Part shown: positions 1-11,502 of the stretch, piece after piece
Numbering within the stretch: position 1 is the first letter of the stretch
Layout: the number at the start of each line of letters is the position of its first letter
Source: Liquidambar formosana
Taxonomy: Eukaryota > Streptophyta > Magnoliopsida > Saxifragales > Altingiaceae
Length of the DNA stretch: 64,000 nt
Direction: 5' to 3'
Assembly: GCA_039720395.1 (NCBI GenBank)
Contig: CM077831.1
Coordinates: forward strand, 9,598,333-9,662,332
Position numbers and translations under genes: made by a program
The notes under the pieces: generated by a model
Told to the model about the DNA's origin: nothing
Databases searched by the model: none
The model's input: the letters and a program-made list of their open reading frames with translations, nothing else

Positions 1-1000
1 TTCCTCCACCTAGTGATGTAGGAAGAGAAAGATTCATTTGCTGCCTGTTTAGTAGTCTCCAAGTCTCTCCTTGTCACATCAACTTCTGTATTGTACTTGT
101 AGTGATTGATGAACTCTCTACATACGTCTTCCCATGTTCTAGTCTTCGACTCATCCAAGCTTAGAAACCAATGCAAAGAAGAAGTGCTAAGTAATTCATA
201 GAATAATTGAGCCATCAACTTCTCAGAAGCACCACAAGGTTGCATTGCTCGGACATACATTTTCAAATGGGTCTTCGGCAACCCGTTCCATCAAACTTCT
301 ATAACTCTGGCATTTTGAATGAAGTCGGCAATCTGGCTTGAGGGAAGAGAGAAAGAGTGTGGATATCCACAAAATCATCAGCACGGTGAATACCCTTCAC
401 AGTCTTCTCCAAAGCCAACATCCTTGCAGCCATCATCTTTTGGTCATCACTCACAGGAGGGTTTTCAGTGGTGGGGACAAAAGTGGATGATTGGGTGTAA
501 ATGGGGATATTTTGTAGTGGAGGTTGATTATGTGGAGGTGGTAGATTTTGAGGCGATGATTGAGCATGTGGAAGTGGTGGATTTTGGGCTTGGCCTCCAA
601 CTTGGGCAGATGGATTAGATTGATTTTGGGCAATGGGGACTTGAGTGTCGGGTATAGCCTGATCTGTAGGAATATTGTGGATGAGGACAGGAGTTCGGTT
701 GTTGATCTCTTGTGCTATTCTTATTGCGGTTTCAGATTTCATTGACACCTCTTCCAACTTTCCAAGTATGTCATTCAATAGCCTCTTAATCCTTCGTGGA
801 TCCGCAGGAGTCCCAGAAACAGATGTCTCCTCAGGTGTAGCCGGGTTATTCAATGCAAAAGTCTCATCCATGACAAGGTCTTGTTCGGTACTTCCTCTTA
901 TCAAATGGCTTGAAGAGTCACGAGTCCAAGCCAACACTCTATTACAACCAAATGACCCATACTTAGTTACAAAGTGACACAAAGCACCTTTAGTCTCCAC
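1..1000 (-). pseudogene. gag: Tat-type Ty3 retrotransposon gag (partial, frameshifted)
   Basis: Reading leftwards on the minus strand, 1000-299 encodes a low-complexity N-terminal gag region: a helical stretch with LLNDILGKLEEVSMKSE, then a Pro/Gln/Asn-rich linker, ending in FKMPEL. The frame then shifts near 299. The next segment (about 298-1) encodes the core retrotransposon gag domain, with readable CPKTHLKMYVRAMQPCGA and TWEDVCREFINHYKYN. The layout matches the second gag copy at 36480-37325. The open frame begins at a GTG and no ATG is present until about residue 43. It lies downstream of the leader and PBS at 1787-1805, so it belongs to the element whose LTR starts at 1808. The window edge cuts it off. 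Confidence 0.8.
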
Positions 1001-1786
1001 AATTGATTTAAACAGGCGGGTAATAGTCCAATAACATTCCTTTAGTTGGGCCTCTCATCCTTATAAGCCTAGTGGGCTTTAGGTAAGAAGGTCGTACTAA
1101 AGGGATGTAGGTCGATTGATTTTAAAGTCATGTTACCCCTTAAAATTAACCACTCACATAGCATTCATTCATATCTCCAACCGCATTCAAGAGTAAGGAA
1201 CTGAATCACTGTATCGAGGGCTTTGTATAATCTTCTCAAAGAAACGTGACATGAACTAGCATTGCCATTCATTCCCACAACACACATTCATGCCACACAT
1301 ACATTCAATCCACACATACATACATTCATGCACACATCCACTCTGTACCTGCATTCATTCCACAAGCATAGTGACTTTAAACTAGCCGAGTCTATGTATC
1401 CTAGACAATCCACTATATGCACTAAAAAAGGTAGGATAGTGTCCCCTACTTACTTGAATCAACTATATACCTATCACGTGTGGCATGAGGAATGCCACGT
1501 GAGTCAAGTGGTGCGTGTTGATCCATTTAATATACCCAAGGGTAAAACCCAAGGATACGTGGCAAGAGGAGTTGATAGCTTCGCGAACATAACACCCGAG
1601 AACGAAGGGAACTGGGGTCAAAGCTAGGCCAATCAGAAAAGGCAAGGATACATCGACCTATCATTTAAATGCAATTGCGCACACAATGCAATAAAGTAAG
1701 CACACATTCAAGCGTATGCAAGTGATTGATTTTAATTTAAGTAATTAAATTAGCCCATATAAATTACTTGAGTCTAGTCCACTAAT
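1001..1786 (-). other. Untranslated leader of the Tat-type element
   Basis: This stretch lies between the PBS and gag and has no credible coding frame. It resembles the leader at 37326-38100, including the 'ATATACCCAAGGGTA' block near 1530. Small open frames here are not supported as genes. Confidence 0.6.
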
Positions 1787-1805
1787 TCCCCAGTGAAGTC
1801 GCCAG
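1787..1805 (-). other. Primer-binding site, Tat-type
   Basis: On the minus strand the sequence TGGCGACTTCACTGGGGA follows the end of the LTR (...GGTTCACA) after two or three bases. This is the usual PBS style of Tat/Ogre elements. The matching site at 38101-38120 is a diverged version. Confidence 0.7.
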
Positions 1806-1807
1806 AC

Positions 1808-3890
1808 TGTGAACCACGGGTTTCGATCCGGGGGGAAGGAAAACCCTTCTTTTAAAAAAAGGACTTGTAGAAATTTAAATTAATAAAAATCTAGTTTTTA
1901 AAAGGTTCACAAAAACAAACAAACAAGGAGTCGCCACCTCATTTTTTAAGGAAAAAAGGAAAACCTTTGTAAATAGTTTTAAAAGGAAACCCTTAAAAAA
2001 CCAAACACATGACTCCGATCAAGGAAAAGCACGTCTAATCAAAACAAGAGAGGATTCGGAGACTAAGTTACGATGTGGGAAGGTTCTAGGAAACATCCTA
2101 TAGGCACCCACATCGCCCCAAAATGGGTCTCTGAATTTATATGGGCTATTTCAATCACTTCCTAATTAGTCACCATGCATATGTAAAGAATCATCTATAA
2201 ACCATCCACATTCATCCATGAACATCTATAAAGCATATAAACATCCACAAAGCATGTAAACATCCATGAACAAATAAGAGAGATATGGAAAGCAGGTAAG
2301 AGAGATAGAGAATAAGAAACAAATCCATCCTACTCCTCTAGTAAATATGTGATGGATAAATGAATAAGCATGAGTCCATCCTACTCCTCTAGCAAATATG
2401 TGATGGATAAATGAATAAAAGAAAGAAAAAAAGAAAACCTAGGATACTTAGTATCCTAGGGCGGACTTGAACACAAATGAGCACCTACGTACCTTACATA
2501 CAAAGATGTAAGGATCAAAGTCCACGTAGTTCGATTGAGAAGGGGTTACTCCCTTTACAATGAACTATAAACCCTAAGTTTCCAACTTAAGAAAGGTTTT
2601 AAAACTTAGGAGTTTCCAAAAATAGTTTGAGAAAAAGTAGGTATTTGAGAAAGAATAGAATTCTAACTCAAATAGACTTCTAAAGAGATTTGAATTCAAA
2701 AGCAAATAGAACTCCAAATAAAGCAGAATTTTGAGAGAGTTGGAAACTTAGGACTTCTAATCCAAACTAAAGACAATAACCCAAGGGGGAGAAGAGAATA
2801 ATTCACAAAAGACTTACCATGAACCACTTACCATATGCAAATTATCCCGAAACATCGAGAAAACACCAATTAATCACCCTATGTGTTCTATAGGGTAATT
2901 ATTAAGCTCAAACCAACCATATTCATGCTCAAATAATCATTAGGAGACCTAAATCAAATCTGGACAGAATACTAAACATGCATATAATGACTTAAAACTC
3001 ATGCAAATAACAAAAATCAAAAGAAAAACACAAACCTAATATGCTCCTATATACTTTAAACACCCTAACATGCACAAAACTATCAAAAACATGCTAAATA
3101 TGAATTACCATGATGAAAATATCATATAATGATTCAAAACATGAAAATAAAATCTAACATGATGCCTTAGGTAAGTATTTTATGTAAGAAGGTGAAATAA
3201 TCATCCTTACGGCGAGTTTTCTTAAGTAAAACTATCCGGAGATAATTTTATGTAGAAACCACTCCGCATGAATGATTTCTTCACATATCCTACGTAAAAT
3301 ATATACCTAAGAATGCAAAAAAACTCACAGTGCACTTAAACACACTTCAGAAAGCACCTATGCACAACTTCACCCTCTAAGGACGATAATTATCCTCGAA
3401 AAGAATAATCATCCATACACCTATGAAGATGACGCTTACACAACAAGTGTCCTATACAAAAGATGCTTAAAGTCATGCATATAATTGAACCATGAAGAGA
3501 AAACGGCCTAAACACATCAACTAATTTTCTGTGCAAAACGTACCTCAATTCTTAAGAGAGAAACTATCCTAACAGCAAACAATTCGCAATCCTATTCCAC
3601 TAGCATACTTTCCCATCATATTTGAATCATATACACTCTAAAATATAGAGTATATATGATTCCTAAATCAATTCTAAGCCATAGCTATGCAGAGAATGGA
3701 GTAGAAGAAGAAGGAATCGTAAAATGATGTAAAGGAGACTTACAACAAAGCAAAGTCTTCGTTGTGTTCTTCCTTCTCTTTGGCTTGATTGTCTTCTAGT
3801 TCCTCTTCAAAATTGCAGTAGAAAGCCTCCTCCAAGTGATATGGGTGTGTGCAAATTCGTTCTCCCTAGCTCTCTTATGAATATAAAGTG
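1808..3890 (-). mobile_element. Tat-type LTR, truncated (R-U5 side retained)
   Basis: The plus strand starts TGTGAACC, the inverted form of the LTR 3' end. It shares landmark blocks with the LTRs at 25307 and 38123: the 'GGAGTCGCCACC' block near 1929, a 'TCCTAG...GGACTTGA' block near 2452, and a TATA-like ATATAAAG on the minus-strand promoter side near 3880. It stops just past that TATA region, so the upstream U3 half and the LTR 5' end are missing. It then abuts the short tandem repeat at 3888-3955 and another LTR fragment. It carries no genes. Confidence 0.7.
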
Positions 3891-3955
3891 TCAAAAGTCC
3901 AAAGTCCAACCAAAAGTCCAAAGTCCAAAGTCCAATCAAAAGTCCAAAGTCCAAC
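3888..3955. repeat. Short tandem repeat at the junction of two LTR fragments
   Basis: Repeats of AAAGTCC/AAAAGTCCAAAGTCCAA run through this stretch. They lie exactly where the truncated LTR (1808-3890) meets the next LTR fragment (from about 3954). A slipped or microhomology-based join is a natural explanation, but this is inference. Confidence 0.7.
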
Positions 3956-4995
3956 CCATGTCACCCTTTCAGTCTCTCGGTTTATTTGGGCTAAATTAAA
4001 GTCTTTTCTCACTCAAAAATCAACAAATATCACATCAAGACAGCATGCATATCATGTATTTCATTCATCTATCCATGCATAATCAAATAAAGAAAATAAA
4101 ATAAAACAAAAAAAAGAAGAGAGAAGAGAAAGGCCTAGGATACTTGGATCCTAGAACGGACTTGAGCCTCAAAAAGAGCACCTACGTACCATGCAATGAA
4201 ATGCATGGATCAAAGTCTACGTAGTTCGAATAAGAATAGGGTTAAATCCTAATATAAACCTATAGTAAAAACCCTAGGTTTTCTTATTTGAATGAGAATT
4301 GAATAAACCAAGTTTGAATTCAGGAAAACTTCTACAAGATGGAAACTTTGATAAAAAAATCAAAATTTTATTAATAAAGGAAACCCTTGATTAGGACCAT
4401 ATGTTCATATTAAGAAGAAACCCTAAAGAGGGAGAAGAGAAAGGTTAAGGAAGAAAGAAGCGAATTGGGGCACTTCCACACCCATTTACCTGAGCGCAAT
4501 AACTCCAAGCATTAGCAAATTTAAGCAATGGCAGCCCTATTTGCAATAGGACAATTACCACACTTATTTGCACCCTTACACGTGCTCAAAACCATACAAA
4601 AAGAACAAAATAGCAATATGAACAGAATAGTATTATGGCCTAAAATCGTCCACTAAACATGCTAACAGCAGAAACAGTGAATAAACATGAACCTAATGCA
4701 ATCCTAATACCATACATGCATAAAAACCCTAGAAATCCACTATATGAATGCAAGGAAAAAGTCATAGTTATTCTATATGTAAAAACATATATAGCAACCA
4801 TGAAGAAAAACCAATAACAAAGCCTAAACTAACATGCTATATGAAACTAACCTAAAACAAGGACAATGGAAACCCTAAACTCACAATCATGCTTAAAAAC
4901 ACATAGAACAGCCCTAAAGCATACTAAACTCATGATAAACAGAACTTAAATCATGCTTATTAACCAACTAAAGCTATAACACATGATAAAAAGCT
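3954..4995 (-). mobile_element. Partial 3' LTR of the Tat-type element T0
   Basis: This sequence aligns by eye with about 38390-39420 of the complete LTR at 38123-40731, starting at 'CCCATGTCACCCTTTC' and running to 'ACACATGATAAAA'. The first ~270 bases of that LTR (plus-strand order) and everything beyond ~1300 are missing. On its right it is joined directly to the RT gene at about 4996. RNase H, integrase and the 3' LTR promoter half have therefore been deleted. It carries no genes. Confidence 0.7.
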
Positions 4996-6174
4996 ATTAA
5001 CCACCCGACCGTGGGGGAACTAAGATTAGGAGATTGCTCAAATATCTCTTAATGGTCTCAAAGGCCTCTTGGCATTCTTCGTTCCATACTTTTGGCACAC
5101 CTTTCTTAAGCAATTTGAAGATTGGTTGCAAACCATAGTCAAGTTGGCAATGAATCGACTTATGTCCTGAACTCTTCCTAGAAAACCCCAGATCTGCTTC
5201 TCAATGCTAGGCAGCTCCATCTCTACAATGGCTTTTATCTTCCCTGGGTCCACTTCAATGCCTCTTTGAGTGATCATGAACCCTAGTAGCTTACCTACGG
5301 TGACACCAAAGGCACACTTTTGTGGCTTTAAACGAAAGTTGTACTTCTTTGCCCATTCTAGAAATTTCTCTAGTGTCTTGAAATGCCCTTCCCTATCCAC
5401 GGACTTCACGATCATATCATCGACATAAACCTCGACTTCTTTATAGATCATATCATGTAATAAGGTCGTAACTGCTCTTTGGTAAATAGCCCCGACATTT
5501 CTTAAGGCATTACCTTGTAACAGTACGTTCCCCATTGTGTGATAAAAGTTGTTTTCTCTATGTCTTGAGGCACTTCTTTATCTAGTTATACCTGGAGAAT
5601 CCATCCATGAAAGATAGGAGTGCATGTCCCACTGTACTATCCACCAACACGTCTATATAGGGTAAAGGAAAGTCATCCTTAGGGCTCGCGGCGTGGAGAT
5701 CTCGGAAATCGACACACATCCTTACTTTCCCATCGTTTTTAGGCACAGGCACTATATTTGACAACCACTCAGGATACTCCACAACTTGGAGGAACCCCGC
5801 ATCTGGTTTTTTAGTTACCTCTTCTTTTACTTTTAGAGCCCATTCGGGTTTTAATCTTCTGAGTTTCTGCTTTACCGGTTTTTTTAGGGAATTGTGGGGA
5901 TATAGTGTTGCACAATATCAGGGTCAATGCCAAGCATGTCTTCATAAGACCATGCGAAAGCCATAATGTTAGCTTTTAAGAGGGAGATCATCTTTTCTTT
6001 TTCAATGGGGGAGAGGGTTTTCCCAATTTTAACTATTCTTGGCAATTCATTCGTCCCTAAGTTGATTGATTCCAATTCATCCATATTAGATTCAGTGATG
6101 CCCCTTTTCCTTTGCTCAACGAGCTCCGGGGAGACATCGTTCCTAGGATCTATATCCATGCCATAGATATCCAT
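4996..6174 (-). pseudogene. pol: Ty3/Tat reverse transcriptase, broken and truncated
   Basis: Three minus-strand frames together cover an RT region. 6174-5884 holds the RT-upstream segment with FAWSYEDMLGIDPDIVQHY. 5782-5582 holds the start of the RT fold (WLSNIVPVPKNDGKVRMCVDFRDL) and ends at an in-frame TAG after FSRYN. 5535-5038 holds the catalytic YVDDMIVKS box and the following GFMITQRGIEV motif. At least one nonsense codon and one frameshift lie between the second and third blocks. The frame continues only to about 4996, just before RNase H would begin, where it meets an LTR fragment. It cannot encode a working polymerase. It is the downstream part of T0. Confidence 0.85.
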
Positions 6175-6467
6175 AGAAAAGAGAAAAGAGACACTGCATA
6201 TATAGAGAAAGAAAGCACACTTTATTAACTAGGAATTGTAGGAACGACACACAAAGGAAGAAACAAAACAATCTATATGGCTACCATAACTCCACAAAGT
6301 GAGTTAAGAGATACATCTTATTGAATTAGGAAAATATTACTAAACTAGGACACCTACAAGCTACTATCAGGTAAACCAAGGTCTTCTTCTTCATGGATCT
6401 CTGCAATGACACCACTTTCAATGTACCAATTAAGGAGTGGTATGGTAACATAGCTAATAGACGAACC
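6175..6467 (-). other. Degenerate polyprotein linker of T0
   Basis: This lies between the G-patch-like segment and the RT-upstream segment. By position it is polyprotein sequence, but it has lost a continuous frame. No separate feature is visible. Confidence 0.4.
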
Positions 6468-7068
6468 CTAGAGTTCTTCAATGGTTGAGTTTCCCAAAGT
6501 AAGGATCATGTCTTGGAACATTTCAGTCATAGCCCCTGCATCAAGGTTCTCGGCCCAATCCTCCTCTTTCCTTTCCCAGAACTCATCATTAATGGCTTCA
6601 TCATCCACTATTTCAGTTGTGATTGGATACCACTCGGTAAAGAAGATTTCAAATCCCGAAACTTTGGTCTTAGTAGCTTGATCAAAGGTAGGTTCTGGAA
6701 ACCCACAACATAGAAAATCATCTCCTTCCTTGACGAAGTAACCATTCAGAGTAGGCCAATACGGCGAGATCCTCATGTCCGATACCCTTCCCTCGGCTTT
6801 GGCTCTTACTTTCTCCTTATTCCGTTTCAACATTTTCACATGGTCATTTCTGGAGGGCTCATATCCTAGCCCAAAGGTGTACGAGGTGACTTGGCTTTGA
6901 ATAGACCTAGGGATCCCTTGTTGGTGATATCCTAGACCCATACCAGGAAAGAAACTCATTCTTCTCATGATCTCACCAACATGCAAATTACTATGGGAGA
7001 AAAAGTCCAAGGGTATTAACTCACCCTTTTCAAGCTCTTTCTCAATGCATTGGACATGGTCAAACTCG
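6468..7068 (-). pseudogene. Tat polyprotein segment with G-patch-like motif
   Basis: The minus-strand frame 7010-6468 (180 codons), and its extension to 7068, encodes MRRMSFFPGMGLGYHQQGIP followed by TFGLGYEPSRND. This resembles the glycine-rich G-patch-like block found between protease and RT in Tat/Ogre polyproteins. A C-terminal acidic region (EDWAENLDAGAMTEMFQDM) follows. The segment is cut at 7068 by LTR A and resumes at 8723, where the protein context fits. The role of this block in the element is not established. The frame stops at 6468, before RT. Confidence 0.7.
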
Positions 7069-8722
7069 TGTTAGGAATCAAACAAGAGGGAAAAATTCAA
7101 AGGTGGAATATAAAAATTTTTCCTACGATTCCCAAGCCCATGAATCTAACTATGCATAACACAAAATCAAGTCCTAACTACGAAGAGGGTTAGAAGACTT
7201 ACAGTTTTAATGGTCTTCTCCTTTTTGCTCCAAGCTTTGATTCCGGACAGCGGTGAATGAGCAGCCCAAGTGTGCTGCCTCCAACGGTATCCACACCTAG
7301 CTAGAGCTTCAAGTCCTTTCCTCCTTTTCCTTGTTGTTGCTAGTGTAGGAGAAGAGAGGAGAGAGAGAGAGGGAGACTGGAAATTCTGGCCAGCCCTTGG
7401 GGAGCCTCCAAAGTTATGATTTCACACATCATAGTGTGACTTAAATAGTCCACACTAAAGGGGCCGGCCCTAGGGGGGAACCCTTTTAGGGTTTTGTGCA
7501 ATTTCCCTAAATTGCACAATAACCCCTCTTGTTTATATCAAATACAAACATGGCCTCAAAGAACTATTCTTTATGCACTCAGACCCTTTCTCTCATAGGC
7601 TTAAAAGTTCATCTTGCATGATCAGTGTGTGACCCATTGGGTTCACATCATCAAATAGTAGGAATAGCACAAGATGTGCACAATGGAACTCTTTCCATTT
7701 AGGGTTTAATTGGAACTCCTTCCAATTCCCTAATTGATTATAACTCACTTATATCAATTAGGGCTTCTACTAACCATGAGTAACACCTAGCATATGGCTC
7801 ATGGTGTGGTCCTTAATGAGGTGAATAGTCATTTACAAAGAACCCTTCTGTTATAGTTTATAGGTTACAATTGTATCCTTCCTTCAATACAATGTCTCCA
7901 ATTAAACTAATAGGACATGGAAGTCTGTCAAGTCCCTAGTTTAATTACTTTATACACAATCATGAATATCAACTCATTGATGAACTCATGGAAACTCTTT
8001 TCCACATTCATCCTACCATGGCTATGGATTTAATGAGTTATATTATGAATGCTATATGAGACATTCTCTCTCTTTTTCCTGAGAGTGATGGATCCCTTGT
8101 TGATCACTCACATGCCTTCATACACATAGCAGTAGGGCCAATGAACACCTTTGCAAACCCCTGAATAGGATTTGCACTTAGTGTTATCAAACTTCTAAAG
8201 CTACATGCATAAGACAACTATGGTGTCTCAGGTCTAAGGATTACTTGTACTACTATAACAATGAGAAACTGATTGACAGGCAGGATAAAACTCCATTCAG
8301 TTTATCTCATATCTTTGGTCACATTTAGTGTACCTATTCTCGTAATAGGCACCCACTTGTTGGTTGTAGTGTCTCCACACAAATAGCTTGAGACTAGCTA
8401 TCCTCCTATAGAGTCAACCTAACAAGTGCTAGTCCTATGGTTCATTACTGTCCATCATAGTGAACCTTCAACTAGGAATGCTTTAGGAGTTTAGTACAGA
8501 GATATATCTATAGTCTCAAAATTACAACTCTTTGTAATTCCATATTCTCAACTCTAACTCCATGGACATATTATGTAAATATAAATGATGCATATAAACA
8601 TAATAGAATAAGCCCTTTTATTAAATTAATAATAAATGTGACATACATAAATGAAATCAAATGATTATTCCTAATCCCTAAACAATCATCTCTATGATTG
8701 GCTCTAGGGCATAATCCTAACA
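7069..8722 (-). mobile_element. Solo LTR A (TGTTAGGA family, 1654 bp)
   Basis: It begins TGTTAGGA and ends TCCTAACA on the plus strand, and is flanked by a perfect 5-bp TSD ACTCG (7064-7068 and 8723-8727). The sense strand is minus: a weak TATA-like TATTTAAG (near 7443) lies downstream of a perfect 11-bp-arm dyad at 7494-7519, and a splice-donor-like CTGTAAGT lies near the LTR 3' end (about 7199). No PBS, PPT or coding sequence is present, so it is a solo LTR. It interrupts the T0 polyprotein between protease and RT. Three related copies (B, C, D) lie at 8964-34874, 9153-10841 and 11503-13142. I could not assign the family to Ty3 or Copia. Confidence 0.85.
7494..7519. promoter_or_regulatory. 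Dyad upstream of TATA in LTR A
   Basis: Perfect 11-bp arms TTGTGCAATTT and AAATTGCACAA are separated by CCCT. It lies about 50 bp upstream of the TATA-like site on the sense (minus) strand. Equivalent dyads with different arm sequence occur in C and D, and a longer one in B. Confidence 0.65.
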
Positions 8723-8963
8723 ACTCGGACAATGGTACCGCCGCCGATTCGGGTTGTATCTCACATATAGGCACCCCTGCTAGTTTCAATTCATAGTCCC
8801 CTTGAGGTGTTACTATGGCCCCTTCATAAGGAAACTTCACCTTTTGATGGAGTGAAGATGGTACAGCCCTAGCAGGATGGATCTATGGTCGGCCCAATAA
8901 CAAATTGAAGCCCGACGGCACATCCAACACTTAGAATTCCACCCTAAATTCAGTAGGTCCCAT
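8723..8963 (-). pseudogene. Tat polyprotein segment downstream of protease
   Basis: The minus strand encodes KFPYEGAIVTPQGDYELKL and PICEIQPESAAVPLSE, preceded by a broken 'LGRPWIHPARAVPSSLHQ'-like stretch. This is the polyprotein region between protease and the G-patch-like block. It is bounded on both sides by solo LTRs with their own TSDs (A at 8722, B at 8964), so it is a 241-bp island of T0 between two insertions. Confidence 0.75.
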
Positions 8964-9553
8964 TGTTAGGATTATGCCCTAGAGCCAATTATAGAGATGA
9001 TTGTTTAGGAATTAGGAACAATTAATTGATTTTATTTATGCATGTCACATTTATTATTGATTTAATAAAAGGGCTTATTTTATTATGTTTATATGCATCA
9101 TTTATATTTATATAATATGTCCATGGAGTTAGAGTTGAGAATATAGAATTACTGTTGGGAATCTAACTATGGAGGAAAACTACAAAGGCGGAATTAAAAT
9201 TTTCCTACGATTCCCAAACCCATGAATCCGATTATGCATAATACAAAAACAATAACCTAACTACCAAGAGAGTTAGGGTTACTTACAGTTGATGAATGTC
9301 TTCTTCTTTATGCTCCAAGCTTTGTCTTCTCCTTTTTGATCCAAGCATGAACTCCGGGCAGTAATGAATGAGCAGTCCAAGTGTACTGCCTCCAACTGTA
9401 TCCACACCTAGCTAGAGCTTGATGTCCTTTCCTTCTTCTTCCTTATGGTTGCTAGAGGTGGAGAAGAGAGAGAGAGAGAGAGAGAGCCTTGTGAAATTTT
9501 CGGCTAGCCCTTAGGAATCCCAATTGTGATGATGTCATCACATTATAAGAGAC

Positions 9554-9562
9554 TATATATAG
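9554..9562 (-). promoter_or_regulatory. TATA box of LTR C
   Basis: CTATATATA lies on the minus strand downstream of the dyad at 9610-9635. A matching run of TATA units occurs in LTR D near 11868-11880. Confidence 0.55.
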
Positions 9563-9609
9563 CCTCCACATAGGGCCGACCAAGGAGGGAATTAAAACCC
9601 TAATGGGTT

Positions 9610-9635
9610 TTGTGTAATTACTCCTAATTACACAA
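9610..9635. promoter_or_regulatory. Dyad upstream of TATA in LTR C
   Basis: Perfect 11-bp arms TTGTGTAATTA and TAATTACACAA with spacer CTCC. Relative to LTR A, both arms have changed in a complementary way. Confidence 0.65.
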
Positions 9636-11502
9636 TAACCCCTCTAATTTGTATCAAATACAAACTAAGCCCTTAAAGAACTATTCTTTATTCACTTATA
9701 CCCTTTCTCTCATAGATAATCAAGCTCTCTTAGCATGATCAGTGTGTGACCTATTGGGTTCACATCATCAAGTAGTAGGAATAGCACATGTTGTGCACAA
9801 TAGAACACTTTCCATTTAGGGTCTAATTGGAACTCCTTCCAATTCCCTAATTGATTATAACTCATTTATATCAATTAGGGCTTCTACTAACCATGAGTAA
9901 CACCTAGCATGTGGCTCATGGTGTGGTCCTTAATGAGGTGAATAGACATTTACAAAGAACCCTTCTGTTATAGTTTATAGGTTACAATTCCATCCTTCCA
10001 TCAACGCAATGTCTCCAATTGAACTAATAGGACATGGAAGTTTGTCAAGTCCGTAGTTCAATTACTTTATACTCATTCATTAATATCAACTCAATGATGA
10101 ACTTATGGAAACTCCTTCCATATTCATTCTACATGGGCCCATGGATTTAATGAGTTATATTCAATGAATGCTATATGAGACATTCACTATCTTTTTCCTG
10201 AGAGTGATGGATTCCTTGTTGATCACTCACATGCCTTCACACACATAGCAGTAGGGCCAATGAACACCCTTACAGACCCCTGAATAGGATCTGCACTTAG
10301 TGTTATCAAACTTCTAAAGCTACATGTATAAGATAACCATGGTGTTTCAGGTCTAAGGATTACTTATACCACTATAACAATGAGAAACTGATTGACAGGC
10401 AGGTTAAAACTTCATTCACTTTATCTCATATCTTTGGTCACATTCAGTGTACCTATTCTTATAATAGGCACCCACTTGTTGGTTGTAGTGTCTCCACACA
10501 AATAGCTTGAGACTAGCTATCCTCTTATAGAGTCAACCTAACAAGTGCTAGTCCTATGGTTCATTACTGTCCATCATAGTGAACCTTCAACTATGAATGT
10601 TTTAGGAGTTTAGTACAGAGATATATCTACAGTCTCAAAATTACAACTCTTTGTAATTTCATATTCTCAACTCTAACTCCATGGACATATTATGTAAATA
10701 TAAATGATGCATATGAACATAATAGAATAAGTCCTTTTATTAAATCAATAATAAATGTGATATGCATAAATGAAATCAATTGATTGTTCCTAATCCCTAA
10801 ATAATCATCTCTATGATTGGCTCTAGGGCATAATCCCAAGAATTACAAAGTGTTGTAATTTTGTGACAGTAAATATATCTCTGTACTAAACTCCTAAAAC
10901 ATTCCTTGTTGAAGGTTCACTATGATGGACAATAATGAACCATAGGACTAGCACTTGTTAGGTTGACTCTATAGGAGGATAGCAAGTCTCAAGCTATTTG
11001 TGTGGAGACACAACAACCAACAAGTGGGTGCCTATTATAAGAATAGGTACACTGAATGTGACCAAAGATATGAGATAAAGTGAATGGAGTTTTAACCTGC
11101 CTATAATCAGTTTCTCATTGTTATAGTGGTATAAGTAATCCTTAGACCTGAGACACCATAGTTGTCTTATGCATGTAGCTTTAGAAGTTTGATAACACTA
11201 AGTGCAGATTCTATTTAGGGGTCTATAAGGGTGTTCATTGGTCTTACTACTATGTGTGTGAAGGCATGTGAGTGATCAATAAGGAATCCATCACTCTCAG
11301 GAAAAAGGGAATGAATGTCTCATATAGCATTCATTGAATACAACTCATTAAATCCATGGGCCCATGGTAGAATGAATATGGAAAGGAGTTTCCATAAGTT
11401 CATAATTGAGTTGATATTAATGAATGAGTATAAAGTAATTGAACTAGGGACTTGACAGACTTCCATGTCCTATTAGTTCAATTGGAGACATTGTGTTGAT
11501 GG

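Larger units (their letters stand above)
9153..10841 (-). mobile_element. Solo LTR C (TGTTAGGA family, 1689 bp)
   Basis: It starts TGTTGGGAATC at 9153 and is flanked by TSD ATTAC (9148-9152 and 10842-10846). The expected terminal CA has changed to GA at 10840-10841. The sense strand is minus. A good TATA box (CTATATATAG) lies at 9554-9562 and a perfect dyad lies 48 bp upstream of it at 9610-9635. It is inserted in LTR B in the opposite orientation. There is no internal sequence or gene. Confidence 0.85.
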
